Source of the DNA: Juglans regia
Lineage: Eukaryota > Streptophyta > Magnoliopsida > Fagales > Juglandaceae
Direction: 5' to 3'
Length of the DNA stretch: 64,000 nucleotides
Assembly: GCF_001411555.2 (NCBI RefSeq)
Contig: NC_049904.1
Span: forward strand, 33,747,473-33,811,472
The notes below the pieces were generated by a model, which worked only from the letters and a program-made list of their open reading frames with translations, searched no databases and was not told where the DNA came from. Of this stretch, positions 48,298 through 61,469 are shown piece after piece. Every line of letters begins with the position of its first letter. Within the stretch, counting starts at the first letter, position 1. A program made the translations under genes and the position numbers.

Positions 48298-48720
48298 GGA
48301 TAGTGCTACAGCCCCCGCTGGGAGCTCCCGCTGGGGGCTGTAGTAGAAATTGTATGTGTTTTTTTTTTAAGTTGTTTTTTATATAATTTTTTTTTATTTT
48401 TTAATATTTTTTTAAAAATAAAATAAATTTAAAATATCATTAAAAACACTTTCTTAATCAAGAAGTAAAAAAAAAATTATTTAAAAATACTTCCTTAATC
48501 ACGAAGTAAAATAAAAAATCATAAAAAAATATTTTATATTTTACTTCATGATTAAGCAAGTATTATTTAATAATATTATAAATTTTTTTATTTTTTAAAA
48601 ATATTTAAAATTATTAAAAATATTTATATAAAAAAAAATTAAAAAATACACATTTTAAAATACACTGGAGGTCCAGCGGGAGCTCCCAGCGGGAGCCCCC
48701 AGCGGGAGCTCCAGCATTTT

Positions 48721-48722
<2 letters not shown>
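48298..48722. mobile_element. MULE-like MITE with G+C-rich tips, copy 1
   Basis: Element of 425 bases. The tips are inverted repeats (GGATAGTGCTACAGCCCCCG against GGAAAATGCTGGAGCTCCCG), and each contains nested palindromes of gctgggagctcccgctgg. The interior is almost pure A+T with repeated 'ttaatcacgaagtaaaat' and its reverse complement. The flanks are tatatatat on both sides, a possible 9-bp target duplication but ambiguous because it lies in a TA tract. A related element is at 60321-60856. Confidence 0.7.

Positions 48723-48755
<33 letters not shown>
48723..48755. repeat. (TA)n microsatellite
   Basis: Uninterrupted TA repeat abutting the MITE at 48298-48722. Confidence 0.9.
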
Positions 48756-48758
<3 letters not shown>

Positions 48759-49142
48759 CTTTCCAAGACATGACAATGACCTTAATTAGACACACACATG
48801 CAGTACAGGACAAATCCGGCCCACATGCATGCATGATCATGCATCACAACGTACGACACATCACATTCGCTTTCCTGCGACCTTGCCTTGAAAGGTTTTT
48901 TTATTGTGATTAACATATAGCGAGAGTCTCGGTCGTTGAAATAACTATATATTAATTCTTCCATGGTTTGGCGAGAAACATGGAAAACTCTTTAACTAAA
49001 AGTAACCTTTTATAAAAAAATAAAAATTAAAGTAACCTTGTTTGCTTTTTACGAAGTCTAGATCAAAAAGCTAGCTTATTGCAGAAAAGATGGAAACACG
49101 TCCCAGCAAGTTCAAGGGGAATATTACGTTTGTACTTGGCAA

Positions 49143-49183
49143 TGATACCCAGCTAGCTAGCTAGCTAGCATTGCTGGGTATCA
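49143..49183. repeat. Short hairpin with (TAGC)n loop
   Basis: tgatacccagc (49143-49153) pairs with gctgggtatca (49173-49183). The loop is a run of TAGC units. Confidence 0.8.
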
Positions 49184-49199
49184 ATTTATATATGAAATA

Positions 49200-50017
49200 T
49201 CGATCATCTTTCCAAGCTGATCATGATGATATTGTTGAAGTCAATCCAGCGTGGTCTGCGCGTAGGCTCGTTCCTGATGATTCAAGCCCGTTCTTGTCAA
49301 ACTGCGCGTGCACGGACGATGACTTCATTAATATTCATGTATTCTTGAGGTGGGTCAAGTGCTTGTTGACTTTATCTTGACTCCATTATTTCTTCTAACC
49401 TTTTGTTACGTACGAATTCGATTTCATATAATATGAATAGAAAACATCTTCCTGATCCTGACGAACAGTAGTTATAGATCATCAACGTCTCTCTGTTCTC
49501 CAAGATTTCTAACCCTTAACGCGGTAATCTTGACTCTTCACAAAATTATAAAGAAAACTGGGAATATCGATCATATATAGTTTACTCAATATTGTTATTG
49601 ATTGATCATGGACGTGCTGCAATGTAATTCTGATGACCTACTGACGAAGCTTTTGTATGCGTTAATGTACGTGGACCCAAAAAAAAGGGTTCTTCAGTTC
49701 CTGCAAATCGATCGATTGCCTCCTAGAGACTCCCTGATCTGTTTTCCATATATATTCAACTCGAATTATTTAGGGAGCCATTATTATTATATAATCATAC
49801 AGGGCACATTTTCAATGTCAAATTATTTTACATGATCAGGATCATGATAATCATGATCACCTCTTTGTTTCTAGAACATGATTATATAATCTCTCTTATT
49901 TTTTCAACGTTATTATACATCCGAGCTTGACTATAATTTGCAATAGAAGAAAATTAAAAATTGGGGGGAGGGGGGAGTTTTACATCATGTATATTATCAT
50001 ATACACGGTATAATTAA
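49200..50017. other. Spacer, no gene seen
   Basis: Short open frames at 49171-49380 and 49602-49835 have no recognisable domain. There is no splice context to join them. Confidence 0.4.
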
Positions 50018-50365
50018 AGTGTAAAAATGCTTGAAGAATAATATGAGATGAGAAATTTATAAATAGTAGTAATGAAATGATTTGTGAATAGTAGTGAAAT
50101 TATTTGAGTTATAATGTTTTATGAGATTTTAATAAAATATTGCTACAATTTAATTTTTGTTTTAAAATTTAAAAAGTTAAATTATTTTTTATATTTTATT
50201 TAGAAGTTTGAAAAAGTTATAATAATTAAATAATAATTAAATAAAAAATTTAAAAATTTGAATTTAAATAATATTTGTTTTTGAATAATGATCGGAAAGA
50301 AAATAAGATAATATGAAATAAGATGAAACAATTCCATCTTTTAAACAATTGTCTAATTGAAAACT
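50018..50365. repeat. MITE, family A, copy 6
   Basis: tatgagatgagaaatttataaa, tttaaaatttaaaaagttaaa and ...gaaataagatgaaacaattc..ttttaaacaattgtct. It is diverged and in the orientation opposite to 48081-48243. Confidence 0.55.
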
Positions 50366-50397
50366 CAAAGAAGTCATTTCACACAATATTATTAGAA

Positions 50398-51515
50398 AAA
50401 GAATAATACTAGATACAGTTATGAGTTATGTAAATATTATATATCTATTTTTAAAAAAAATAAAAATTTATTATTAAAAAATTAATTTTTATATAAATTT
50501 TATATTTATTTATATTTTTATAAAGAACGTGATGTATGACTGTACAAATATAATTTCTCCGAAATTTAAGGAATTCACGCATGGTACGCAACCTAGCTAG
50601 CTAGCTGTTACGTAGTACTCAACCAATAAATGCTAGCCAGCTAAACCAAACTTAATGATCAAATCTAAGTATTTTTCGATCAAAATCTAGTTGTACAAAT
50701 TAATTTCTTGCGCAAGAAATTAATCCTATTTCGGGGAGCAAAATTATAAGATGTATACATATATATATATATATCCTGCGTATTTACGAGTAAGGCTACA
50801 AACCATATTTATATGGTAATTAAGTACGGAATCCCATATGAATCTATGATTCCCACTCGATCGAGCTATATATATATATATATAGAAAATGATTTACATA
50901 CAATATTTTTTATAATATTTTATACAACTATGCTTTAAATGAAGAGTATTTTTATAAAATATATTATAAAAATAACATAATTTTATAAAATTATCTTCAT
51001 TTTATAATATTGTTGTGTAATATATTATACAATGTGTTGTGTGTATATAATGATCATTACTCTATATGTATATGGCCTAGTCTTAATTAGTTTCTCTCGA
51101 TCAAAGTAATTAATTTATGATAAGCTTTTACTGGGAAATTTCCAAGACAAAATATAAACAAGTTGATATATATATATATATAGGCACCAATCAAGTGGGT
51201 TAATTTTGTTATTAATTTAATTACCTGCAGCTAGCTTATGAATTAATTAGCTGTTGAGAAATTTCCAAGTTGATCAGCTAGAATTTTATATCCACACATC
51301 ATGATTATTATTAAGTCATTTGAATTTCTACTTTTATTTACTTGATCATGCATTGCAGATGATGATCGATATAACAAGAAGGCAAATCTAGCATAAATTT
51401 GCGTTAATAACATAAATAGATCATCAGAGCTACTAAACATTAATTTACTATCAAAATATTATAAATTAGTTTTAGCTCTTGGTTTTCTCTTTTCTTTTTT
51501 TATAAACGAGTTAGC

Positions 51516-51555
<40 letters not shown>

Positions 51556-51900
51556 CCTTGGTTGTATATGTGTGCGTGTGTGTATATGGTAATTAATGCA
51601 TGCCTTGGTTTTGGAACAGTGTAGAGTTGAGAGGACCCAAAGAATTCGGCATTTTTCGTAAGAGCTTATAAGAAGTGGATCTATTGCACTACTCGGAGAC
51701 AAAATATGTGCAAGTTAGGTATGGGCCGGCAACTATATATGTATATATATAAACTAGCTGTTTTTTTTTTTTTTTTGATGGAATATATGAACTAGCTAGC
51801 TGTTAAGCATGCATGGAGAACCTCAAACACATATATAGGAACAAACACTAAGGAACATATTATAATGTGTGTGTATATATACTTATTTATTTATATATGT
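50398..51900. other. Spacer with microsatellites
   Basis: Contains a family-B-like remnant (50398-50570), TA tracts at 50757-50774, 50868-50883 and 51519-51553, and AT-rich sequence. No gene is supported. Confidence 0.5.
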
Positions 51901-51929
51901 ACATGCACACATATATAAATATATAGGTA

Positions 51930-52590
51930 GGGGTGGTAAATTGCGTTAACCGGTAGTGTTTGTGTCGTGTCAGGTTGTATATATTATACGATATGGGTCA
52001 ATCCAAACACAATTCGTTAAATTTAATGGGTTAGATTTTCAAACCCAGCTAACACGACCCATTTTAACCCGTTATGAATTAACTAAAAATATATTGACAC
52101 ATCGGTTTCAACCTGTTTATGTAAATGGCTTAAATTGACCCAAATAATCTATTTTACTTGATTAACATAAAGTTATATAAAAGTTAAAATCACAATATCT
52201 CTAAAAAAATATAAAACTAACTAGATAAATCTAAAATTACAATCAAAATAATGAAAACACCAAAATTACAATCTAGATGAAGTGTAGGAAGCAGCTGTGA
52301 CTTGTGAGAACTGAGAGAGATTGAGAGTCTGAGAGAGAGTAAGGAAATACAAAATAGCTAGAGTTACGATTTTTTTTTAGGTTAAAAATGATATCGTTGT
52401 AATTTTGAGTAAAAAAATTTAATGAGTCTAAACGGATCACTAACAGGTTAAGCGGGTTGACCCGTTAATAAGTCGTGTCTTAACGGGTCAACTCGCTTTG
52501 ACCCGAATCTGTTAACATAAAATTCAAACCTTTTAATTTTATATCGTGTTCATATTAAATCAACAGATCGTGTCATATATTACTATCTCT
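51930..52590. repeat. Decayed repeat with 'ttaacgggtcaactcg' words
   Basis: It begins aggggtggtaaattgcgtta, then gtgtcgtgtcaggttg. Near the right end it has gggttgacccgttaataagt, cgtgtcttaacgggtcaac and tgacccgaatctgttaac. These recurring 'hydroxyl-like' words (acgggtc, gtgtcgtgtc) are typical of an abundant class of decayed plant elements. No coding frame remains. Confidence 0.45.
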
Positions 52591-53002
52591 ATATATAAGT
52601 GAGTAACGTTAGGCAATCAGATTCGTCCTCGGCAGTTTCATGAAAATAACGCGTGTAATCAACGTTGTTTCATTATCTTGTACGAATCCAATAAGGCATG
52701 AGAAATCATACCTTTTTGGTCATAATATAAACACCTGCTTGATTAACGATCTGCTTAACTTTGTGTGGTTGACAACAAATTAGAATTATAGCCTTAATTA
52801 TATATGAATTTGGGTCGTAAATATTGGATGTAAAAGGTCTCAAATCAACGACGACACGGTTGTAATGGAAGAAAGCTGGCTATATATATATATATAAATA
52901 TTAACACGCGCGCGCGCGTTAATTGCGTGGGTGCAGAAAATGAAGAGGTACTTGGGATAACATGCACTTGAACAGAGGAATACGTTGTTTGACTGACTTC
53001 AA

Positions 53003-53078
53003 AAAGATCATTGGACATTTTATAAAAAAAAAAAAGATCATCGGACATTTTATAAAAAAACAAAGATCATTGGACATC
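53003..53078. repeat. Tandem repeat upstream of the NAC gene
   Basis: Three units of aaagatcattggacatttta plus a short A run lie about 350-430 bases before the NAC start. The first two are nearly identical and the third is shortened. Confidence 0.75.
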
Positions 53079-53429
53079 ATTTAGTACGTACACCAACTTT
53101 ATTCAGCAGGAGAATCTTTTCGCCCCAAGCGCGTTGAAGTTTCCAAGCAACACCGGAGTACTGTCGTCTCTGATCCCTAGCCCTCCCTGCTTTCTTTATT
53201 ATTTTACTCGGTTTGCTCTTTCTCATTTCTCCATTCTGCAGTAGTACTATTCTTGCCTAACTTCCATCCTTCTTCGACAACGCACGCTTTTTTTCCATAG
53301 ATATACGCACGAGCAATTATATATATACACGGACCACAATATATAACGAAGTTACAAGTTCCCGGTCATTTGGTATTTCTTAAACATATATAGTTTTCTA
53401 GCTTTGAGAAGATCAAGGAGAGGGAGTAA

Positions 53430-55391
53430 ATGGACGACTTGCCGCCTGGGTTTCGGTTCTACCCGACGGAGGAAGAGCTGGTTTCATTTTATCTGCATAA
53501 CAAGCTCGAAGGGAAGAGAGAGGATTTGAACCGAGTTATGGACCGGGTTATACCGGTAGTGGATATATATGAGTCCAATCCATGGGATCTCCCACGTAAA
53601 AACTCTTCTTCATGATTCTTTGTAATTTATATGTGCATGTCTCTTTGATCCTTCGTTTTCGTAATAATCATATTGCTAATCGTACAAATGGTTGAAGTTG
53701 ATCAAAGCTGTTCTTAATTAATTACCAGTTTTATGTCACTTTTTTCGATGCTTTCAGCCTCTAAAAGAAGTACTGCTGAAGTTCATTTGTTCATTCCCAG
53801 TATTCTTTTTTTAACTTTCAGTGTTCCATGCATCTTGCAACTGAATTTAAGTTCGCCGATGATTAAGATCTCTCTCTCTCTCTCTCTCCATTGACATGGA
53901 TAAAACATCTCTACAATTTGTTTTCTTTTTCCATTGAGGAATGAGGAGCATTAATTAAGTGCGAGGATGCAAATATAGAAAATCTCCGAATCATATATAC
54001 ATAAATTAGCCCAAAAAGTAGCAAGATTCTTATTCCCCGTCTTGATATTTTTCTCAGGAAAACAAATTAAGCTAGCGGATTAACATTTCTTGCAATTACT
54101 TAGATGTTTTCTTAATTTTCTTTCCTCCTAGTGTTGGTAGTTTGATACAGTGATCGAGCTCATAACCTGTATGTTGTTTTTTGTTTTCTTTTATCTTGGG
54201 TGAATGTATATTAAAAGCCTTTTAATTTATTTCCATTATTTCTCAAATTTTCTTTGTTGGAATCAGAGTATTCTGGAGTGCTGTGCTATGGTGACCCTGA
54301 GCAGTGGTTTTTCTTCGTTCCCAGACAAGAGAGTGAAGCCCGCGGGGGAAGACCAAGGCGACTCACGACAACTGGATACTGGAAAGCTACGGGGTCTCCT
54401 AATTATGTCTACTCTTCCAACACTAGTCGCATTATTGGTGAGAAAAGGACCATGGTTTTCTACAATGGAAGAGCTCCTTATGGAAAAAAAACTGAGTGGA
54501 AGATGAATGAATATAAAATCAGTGAAGGAGACGCGTCCTCATCTAGCAGTACTACTGCAATTCCTTCGGTATATTTCTATATTAGGGCTAGCCAGTTAGA
54601 ATCTCTAGCATATCCTAATAAGTTTTAAAAATACCTCCTGTGAAAGCATGTTCTTAATTTGGATGATCTCCATGGCGGATCGGTATGTTGGAATTAGTTT
54701 GATTTGCATGGCTACTGATATCAACAGTACTCCGTACGTCTTGTTGTGATTCGTCATGAAACCCTAGATATGTAGCATGGATAATTAATGATCTGGAAGA
54801 GTATGCATATTGATATATATATATTGTATCTCATGCATGCAATATTATATATTAATTTCTGCTATGAATGGGAGAGTGTTTAATTAGCAAGATCACCAGC
54901 GCGCGCAGTTAATCAATGATAACGTGATAATACAATATTACTTGCTAATTATAATAAGAATCATTATATTTTGTTCATCAATAGATTCAATACCTCGAGA
55001 ATTTTCTATTCTGCAACTAAATTTTCCTTTTTGCTTTTGTCTTATGCAGTTACAGCAGGAATTTAGTTTGTGTCGAGTCTATCAGAAATCAAAATGCTTA
55101 AGGGCATTTGACAGACGGCCGTCCGGAGTAGTAATTGGTGAGCGGCCAGCAACAGCACAACAAGGTCATCATCATCAGGGTCTGAATTACCGTCCGATCA
55201 CGGAGAGAATTAGAAGCTCACCCGAGAGTTCATCCTCTGGAGACCATGGCGGCCATGATCCCAGCTCTCTGCAGCCAGCTGGGCAAAGTCATGATGATCA
55301 TGAGAACATGGGAATGGCCGTTGATATTAATGATACTAATTACTTGTTGGATTCTGAGCAGTTGAATTGGTTCCAGGGGATGGAAAAATAG
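53430..55391 (+). CDS. NAC-domain transcription factor, NAC090 type
   Basis: Three exons, 53430-53595, 54267-54568 and 55050-55391, with GT-AG borders and the intron positions usual for NAC genes, give 269 residues. The NAC domain fills residues 1 to about 170 with all subdomains: [19 protein letters not shown] (A), [15 protein letters not shown] (B), [10 protein letters not shown]...[16 protein letters not shown] (C), [20 protein letters not shown] and MNEYKI (D), and [11 protein letters not shown] (E). [10 protein letters not shown] directly after it resembles Arabidopsis NAC090. The C terminus is rich in Ser, His and acidic residues ([15 protein letters not shown] at the end), as expected for an activation region. 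NAC090 relatives act in senescence and defence, but the role here is inferred. No membrane anchor is present. Confidence 0.93.
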
Positions 55392-55399
55392 ACTGAAAA

Positions 55400-56008
55400 C
55401 AGTACCATTTCATCGGCTGAATCAGGTGTACGTGTCCAAATATTCGTCGGAATGGATCATGATCCAAGCTGTGCTTAACCCCTGGCCTTTAGGAAATGGA
55501 GTACTTAGTTTGTTGGATGTTGTAATTCTCATGATTGCCAGAGACAGAATAAAGTCGAGTTTGAGGGTGGTAATTAATAATTATCTAATTATTGCTTCCT
55601 AGCTAATTGATCATCACTTGTTCATGATATCTATTAAGTATACAATATTTGATTATTGTAGTATCCATTTGTTCAGTTATAATAAAATTTATTCATCACG
55701 TGGCCATCTAAGCCCACCACATAATAATTAAACTACAAAAATTTTTATATGCAGTAACTTTTGCTTACTCTTTTGTGCATTTTATTAATATGATTGACTG
55801 CATTAGTTTTTTAATATAAAATAATTGGTTTGGTCAATCACATTAATAAAATGTATAAAAAATATGTAAAAATAACTATACGTAGCAAAACTTATTAATT
55901 AAACTAATTGATGTGCCTGAATAATCGATCCATCGATTGGCTCAGTACTATCGAATCATGCACATCATTAAAGTGGCATGAATTGTCACACATGGTAGTC
56001 ATGCATAT

Positions 56009-56047
<39 letters not shown>

Positions 56048-56760
56048 ATATATTTATAGATCATATATATGCTTCTATTATGAAAACTAATAAATAATGA
56101 CAATTTATAAGGCTAGGATCAGGCCAAAACAGCCTAGCTAATTAAGTATCTAAATGAAGTCTAAAATATTCCACCCCTAGTCAAGTATGAGCATCAATAA
56201 AGCCTAAAGCAGGCAAGATCCGTCGAAGATATCATGAGCTTGAAGTCATGTCCAGATCATCAAGCGTGAAGATATCATGTCTATGGGTATATACTAAGCT
56301 CCAAAAAAGTAGATCGAACAGATTAACTTGCGGGGCGGTCTTCATGACTACTGGACGACCAAAGAAAGAAGTCTTAATTTGGATCGAACAAAACTCACTA
56401 AGTTGTGAGATATATAATACCTACTAGCTAATTGTCTGATCTCAAACTTCTCCATAAATAACTTAATAGTAAGATAGGCACAAACCCTAAATAGATAAGT
56501 CTCGCGTTGGTTCTTTGTAAAAATATGGATCCCACTAAACAAATTAGTTTTTTTTTAACAGTTTTTTAAGATAAGGTCTACTTTTTTACAAAAAACCTAT
56601 ACAGGACTTGTGTGGGACTTATACAAATCATTTCAAATTTAAAATACATACTAACCAGTGAGAATTGAGATTCAACTTTCACACGGACGTCATTTTCACG
56701 AATTAAGAAAGTTCATGCCCATAAACTCTCCCATCATTTATTAATTAGGATCATGCAATC
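55400..56760. other. NAC 3' flank and spacer
   Basis: The probable NAC 3' UTR extends to about 55560 (aataaag near 55550). Beyond that is AT-rich sequence with a compound (TA)n tract at about 56009-56053. Nothing else is supported. Confidence 0.5.
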
Positions 56761-56942
56761 TTTGTCCTTGGAACTAGGGCTGAAAAAAAAAGTCGATGCC
56801 TAATCATTCCCTTTTTCAACCCAACCAGTCCCATTCAACCTCAAACTCGGAAACAAAAATTAACCCTAATACATCGAACCGTTCCAAACAAACTCGGTTA
56901 ATAAACGATACCTGAATTAACATAGAAAAACAACGTTCATTT

Positions 56943-57260
56943 TTGCTAGTGTATATATATATATCATGGTTTCCACCCGTCTACCTCCCTCTTCTCTCTC
57001 CCTTGAACCGAAACTCGTTACGCCTCTTGGCTCTTGCAGACTTGCAGCTAACAGACTCAGATCTCTATCTCTTTTGCATTATTTGCATCTCTCTCGTAGA
57101 CGTAGCTTTCTCTCTTGCATCTCTATGTATCTCTATGTCTTGCAGCCTACTCTCTCTCTCTCTGTTTCTCACTCTCTAATTCAGTCTCTCTCACTTACTC
57201 TTTGTGGCAGTTGGATCATGGAAGCTTTCTCTACAAGCACCGAAAAAAGCTAATCAAAGG
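56943..57260 (+). other. CT-rich stretch ending in a splice-donor-like site
   Basis: A long CT-rich run (tctctctc, tgtttctcactctct) is followed by a short frame, MEAFSTSTEKS and stop, and then aaaggtaagg, a good donor motif. It looks like a leader exon, but no matching downstream exon could be found. The flank 57550-58230 contains words such as cactcacccggttaaactcg and gagctcaagttcgac, typical of decayed elements. Confidence 0.3.
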
Positions 57261-58259
57261 TAAGGAAAAACACTGGGTGATTTTATTTGATTAGATGGGT
57301 TAATTTTGTGAGGTGCTAGGGTTAGGGTTGTACTGGGTTTCCAGTAGAATGGATTATCTCCAGATTGTGGAGTTTACTTTGCTTGTAACCAAGAAATGGA
57401 TTATCAACCATTCAAAATAATTATTTCTTAGATATTGCAACTTAATTTCTTTCAATTTTGATGGAACTCCAGTGCAGTATAATGTAAATACTGATCCAAT
57501 TACACACCAAAAGCCATGGTAAAGGACTATTTGTCCTTTTGGAAAGTAGGGCTATAAATGAACTAGTATGTTCAATAGCCCGCTCGGTACTCACCCGGTT
57601 AAACTCGAATGGAACTCAACTTGTGGAAAAAAAAATCTCGCTTGTGAAAGCAGATATATGCTTGATTAGTAAATGACACATATCCAACAAAACTCTACTT
57701 GACTCGGCTAAAACTCGTTAAGGCCAACTTGTTTATGTCCGAGTTGACTCGTTAGCTTGACTCAATTAAAACTCATTTACATATTGATAAATATATACAT
57801 ACACCTATGTATATATACAGATATATATGTATTAGCTAATAATATAAGCATATCACTTTTATAATTAAATATATAATATATATCCTAATTACTTACTTCA
57901 TAACTATTTTTTAATTTGTACAATAATTAGTCGATAAGATTTAATGATTTCATATACTAATATGTGGGAACCATAATGATTTCAATTAGTTATATATGAA
58001 TTATTTATAGATTTTTAAAGATTTTATAATTCAATAGAGGTTCTACTTGTTAGTTGTACAAATTCAATATTATATTTTTATTTTTTTATTTATCTAATTT
58101 ATTAATTATTTAATCTTATTCAAAAATAAAAAAAATAAACAATTTGAGCCGAGCTCAAGTTCGACTTAAGCTCATTTGTAGGATAAGCTCAATATTAAGT
58201 TGAGAGTTTAGCTTATTGAGTCGAGCTCGTGTTAATCTTACAACAGAACCCTTGTTCTG

Positions 58260-60300
58260 ATACCACTTGTTAGGATCAAGCGCTTAACACTAGACCAAAA
58301 GCAATTGATGTTAGCAGAAGTGCAACTTTATTTTCTTATATATTTTGACAGATTGCTATATATTCTGCCATAATCTAGCAGTTTTTGTTCGAACCAACAA
58401 CTTGGCTTCTAAAAGTTCATAGACTTTTGACTTGCTTTCATTTCAATTTTACTTTCATTTCAATTTTTCGTGGAAGAAAAACTATATATTCTGCCTCCAC
58501 CCCCACTTTGTTTGGTACTTAATTCAAAAGAACATTAATACAATGAACAACGTGCTTGAAAGAGGAAAAATTGAGAGAATTAAAACGAAGGTCTTCATTT
58601 ATGTCATGTTTAATAAGGTGGACTTCTTGAAAGGAGAAAAAAAATAGAGAGAGAGATTAATAAGGTGGCATGGACTTATGTAGATCAACATAAGTCGTCA
58701 CGTGGAGAGATTAAAAAAGTCTAAGAATTAAAATACTATGCATTTTGATGGTAATCAAAACGAGTGTACAACTTCGAGTCGACTTTGTGTCCCTAAGAAA
58801 TTATCGAGAATTGGTTAGAATGATTTTTATTTTTTTTCTATAGAATGGTAATCAAAACTTTTTTCAGTATACTGATTTAAAAAAAAAAAATTTCGGAATA
58901 CCCAATTCTTCTGGAACCATTTTCGGATCGGATAATCGGGATGCACCTGAATCGGTGTTGGTTTGGAATATGCATCCCGATCAGATTCGAAATTCAAAAT
59001 GAATATTTAATTAATTTCGATGCTGCTGGCCGAAAAAGAAAATAGTGGGGGAAAATGATCTCAATATAATAATAACCTGCCCTGCCCTTAATTTGCATGC
59101 AGAAGTACCTCGATGGATCGTCATATATGTTAAGTGTTAACACAAAATTAGAAAGAAAGTTATGGGAAAATTCTGCCATGCAAAACAAGTACAGGCAAAC
59201 ATTAACATATATATTATGAAATTAAATATATATACATTAACATATGAGTAACATATATCATTACTCATATATTATATTGTAGCCATAAAGATATTCTATA
59301 AAATTAAATTTATAAATTGATATGTTTTGATGTGATATATTAAATTATAAAATTATATTTATTATAAAATAAATATAACCTATTATATAAAATCATATTA
59401 ATTTATAAATTTACTTATTTATTTGTATATTATTATAAAGATAACACTGCAAAAATAATATATACAAGACAAGACTGATAATAGGGTTCTTATTTTCAAA
59501 AATGCTTGTTGCAAGCGCCTGCTGCAAACGGCGTATAAACGTGGCTGACGTGGAGACACTTAATGAGAGAGAGACTGAGCTGATGAGAGAGGAAGAATTT
59601 ATTTCAAATCTAACGTGGCATGAACGACTGCACACCAATTATATCTAACGATTGTATATAGAATAACTGTTTTACTTTTTATCCCCTTTTTTGTGAACAT
59701 GAATTTCATATCATGGGAATACGTGATATTAATGGTGGAGTATCCCAAGTAAAGGATGTTTTTTTTTTTTTCTTAAATTCTATTTTAATTTATTTATTCC
59801 CATATACTAAATAAATAGGCGTCTTTGGGGCATTTTTCTTACCGATGGTTCGTTCTTGTTCTTACTTCTTATTATTCACGACATTATCATGTACTTAATG
59901 CATACGTAATCACAAAGTCATGAATGACCAAGACGTTCACCGTCTCTTTTGGTGGCTAATTAATTAAATAAATCGTTAAATAGTAATGCTATTGGGAGGT
60001 TTACAAAATTTAAAATTTATTTTTTTAATTAAAGTATATCACATAAAATATAATGTATAGTATAAAGATTTTTAAATAAAATATATATAAAATAATTCTA
60101 CGCCATCCACGTGATAATTTTAATTGCAAAGACTTTTTGTAAGAAAACAAATTAATATAGCGCCATGCATTGGCAAAGAAAATTATTTCGCACTCATGTA
60201 CGACGATAATTAAAGCAGTGATGTCATTGCTTACAGTATTCAACAATGACAAAAGTCGTTAGCGCCTGCACTTTAACCGAATATTACGCTTACTTTCAGA
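58260..60300. other. Spacer, no gene seen
   Basis: AT-rich with short non-homologous open frames. The region near 58890-58990 (ggatcggataatcgggatgc, ttggaatatgcatcccgatc) is an imperfect palindrome, probably from a decayed element. Confidence 0.4.
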
Positions 60301-60320
60301 CTTTGAGTATATCTGTACAT

Positions 60321-60856
60321 GGGAAATGCTATATCTCTTGCTTGGAGCTATCGTTGGAGATTAATGTATTTTTTATATATTTTTTTAAAAATTATTTTTT
60401 ATATAGATTTTTTTAATAATTTTAAATATTTTTAAAAAATAAAAAAATTCAAAATATTATTAAAAAATATTTTCTTAATTACGAAGTAAAATAAAAAATC
60501 ATAAAAAAAATATTTTTTATTTTAGTTCGTGATTAAGAAAGTATATTTTAATGAATTTTTTTTTACTTTCTAATTAAGGAAGTATTTTTAATGATGTTCT
60601 AAATTTATTTTATTTTTTAAAAATATTTTTTATAATTTTTTATTTTACTTTATGATTAAGAAAGTATTTTTTAATATATATTTTTTTACTTTCTGATTAA
60701 GAAAATATTTTCTGAATGATGTTTTAAATTTATTTTATTTTTTTAAAATATTTTAAAATAATAAAAGATCTATATAAAAAATTACTTAAACAAAACACAT
60801 GTAAAATAACACTACACCCCCAACGGGAGCTCCCAGCGGGGGCTGTAGCATCACCC
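60321..60856. mobile_element. MULE-like MITE with G+C-rich tip, copy 2
   Basis: Element of 536 bases bounded by a perfect 10-base duplication, atctgtacat (60311-60320 and 60857-60866). The tips are inverted repeats (GGGAAATGCTATATCTCTTG against GGGTGATGCTACAGCCCCCG). The left tip has decayed towards A+T and the right one keeps cccaacgggagctcccagcg. The interior is A+T-rich with several 'ttaagaaagtattttt' blocks and their inverses, shared with 48298-48722. A 9-10 bp duplication suits the Mutator superfamily. Confidence 0.8.
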
Positions 60857-61203
60857 ATCTGTACATTATAAGAATTTTCATCGTTTTCAAAATTTATCAT
60901 AATTTTATTTTTAAATATCACTAAAATACTTATTAATTTTAAGTTTTAAAATTTTTTATCGAATTATTATTTAAATACAAAAATCAATGTAAATTTTACA
61001 AACTTTAAAACAAAAATAATATTTACACAATCTTTTTAGTTTATAATAATTTTATTCAATGTTTTCTATCACATTTCTCAAAATTCAATAAAATATTTTT
61101 TCTCAAACTATTTCACTATTATTCACAAAATTCTAAGATATTCTAAATGTCTGAATTACATGCCTTTAGTTCCTAAGTTTTATTTTTTAAGTATTTCATA
61201 TTT

Positions 61204-61400
61204 TTAAGAGTTGTTTGGTTAGTGAGACGGGATGATATGGTTTTATATGAGTTGAATAAATATTATTTTTTAATATTATTATTGTTTTAGAATTTAAAAA
61301 TATTGAATTGTTTATTATATTTTGTGTAAAAATCTAAAAAATTGTAATGATTAGAAGAGGTATATTGAAAGTGTTTCTCAATCCAAATGACTCCTAAACG
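61204..61400. repeat. MITE, family A, copy 7
   Basis: aagagttgtttggttagtga, gttttagaatttaaaaatatt and ttatattttgtgtaaaaatc are present. The right edge is caatccaaatgactcctaaac. Confidence 0.6.
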
Positions 61401-61469
61401 TTTCACAAAATCATTGTAAAGTAAATGTTATTTATGAATCTTTCAATCATTGTCATTTTATTTTATGTT

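Noticed and set aside
49171..49835. Two short open frames between VPS55 and NAC
   Set aside because: No recognisable motif and no splice signals joining them. Their length is expected by chance.
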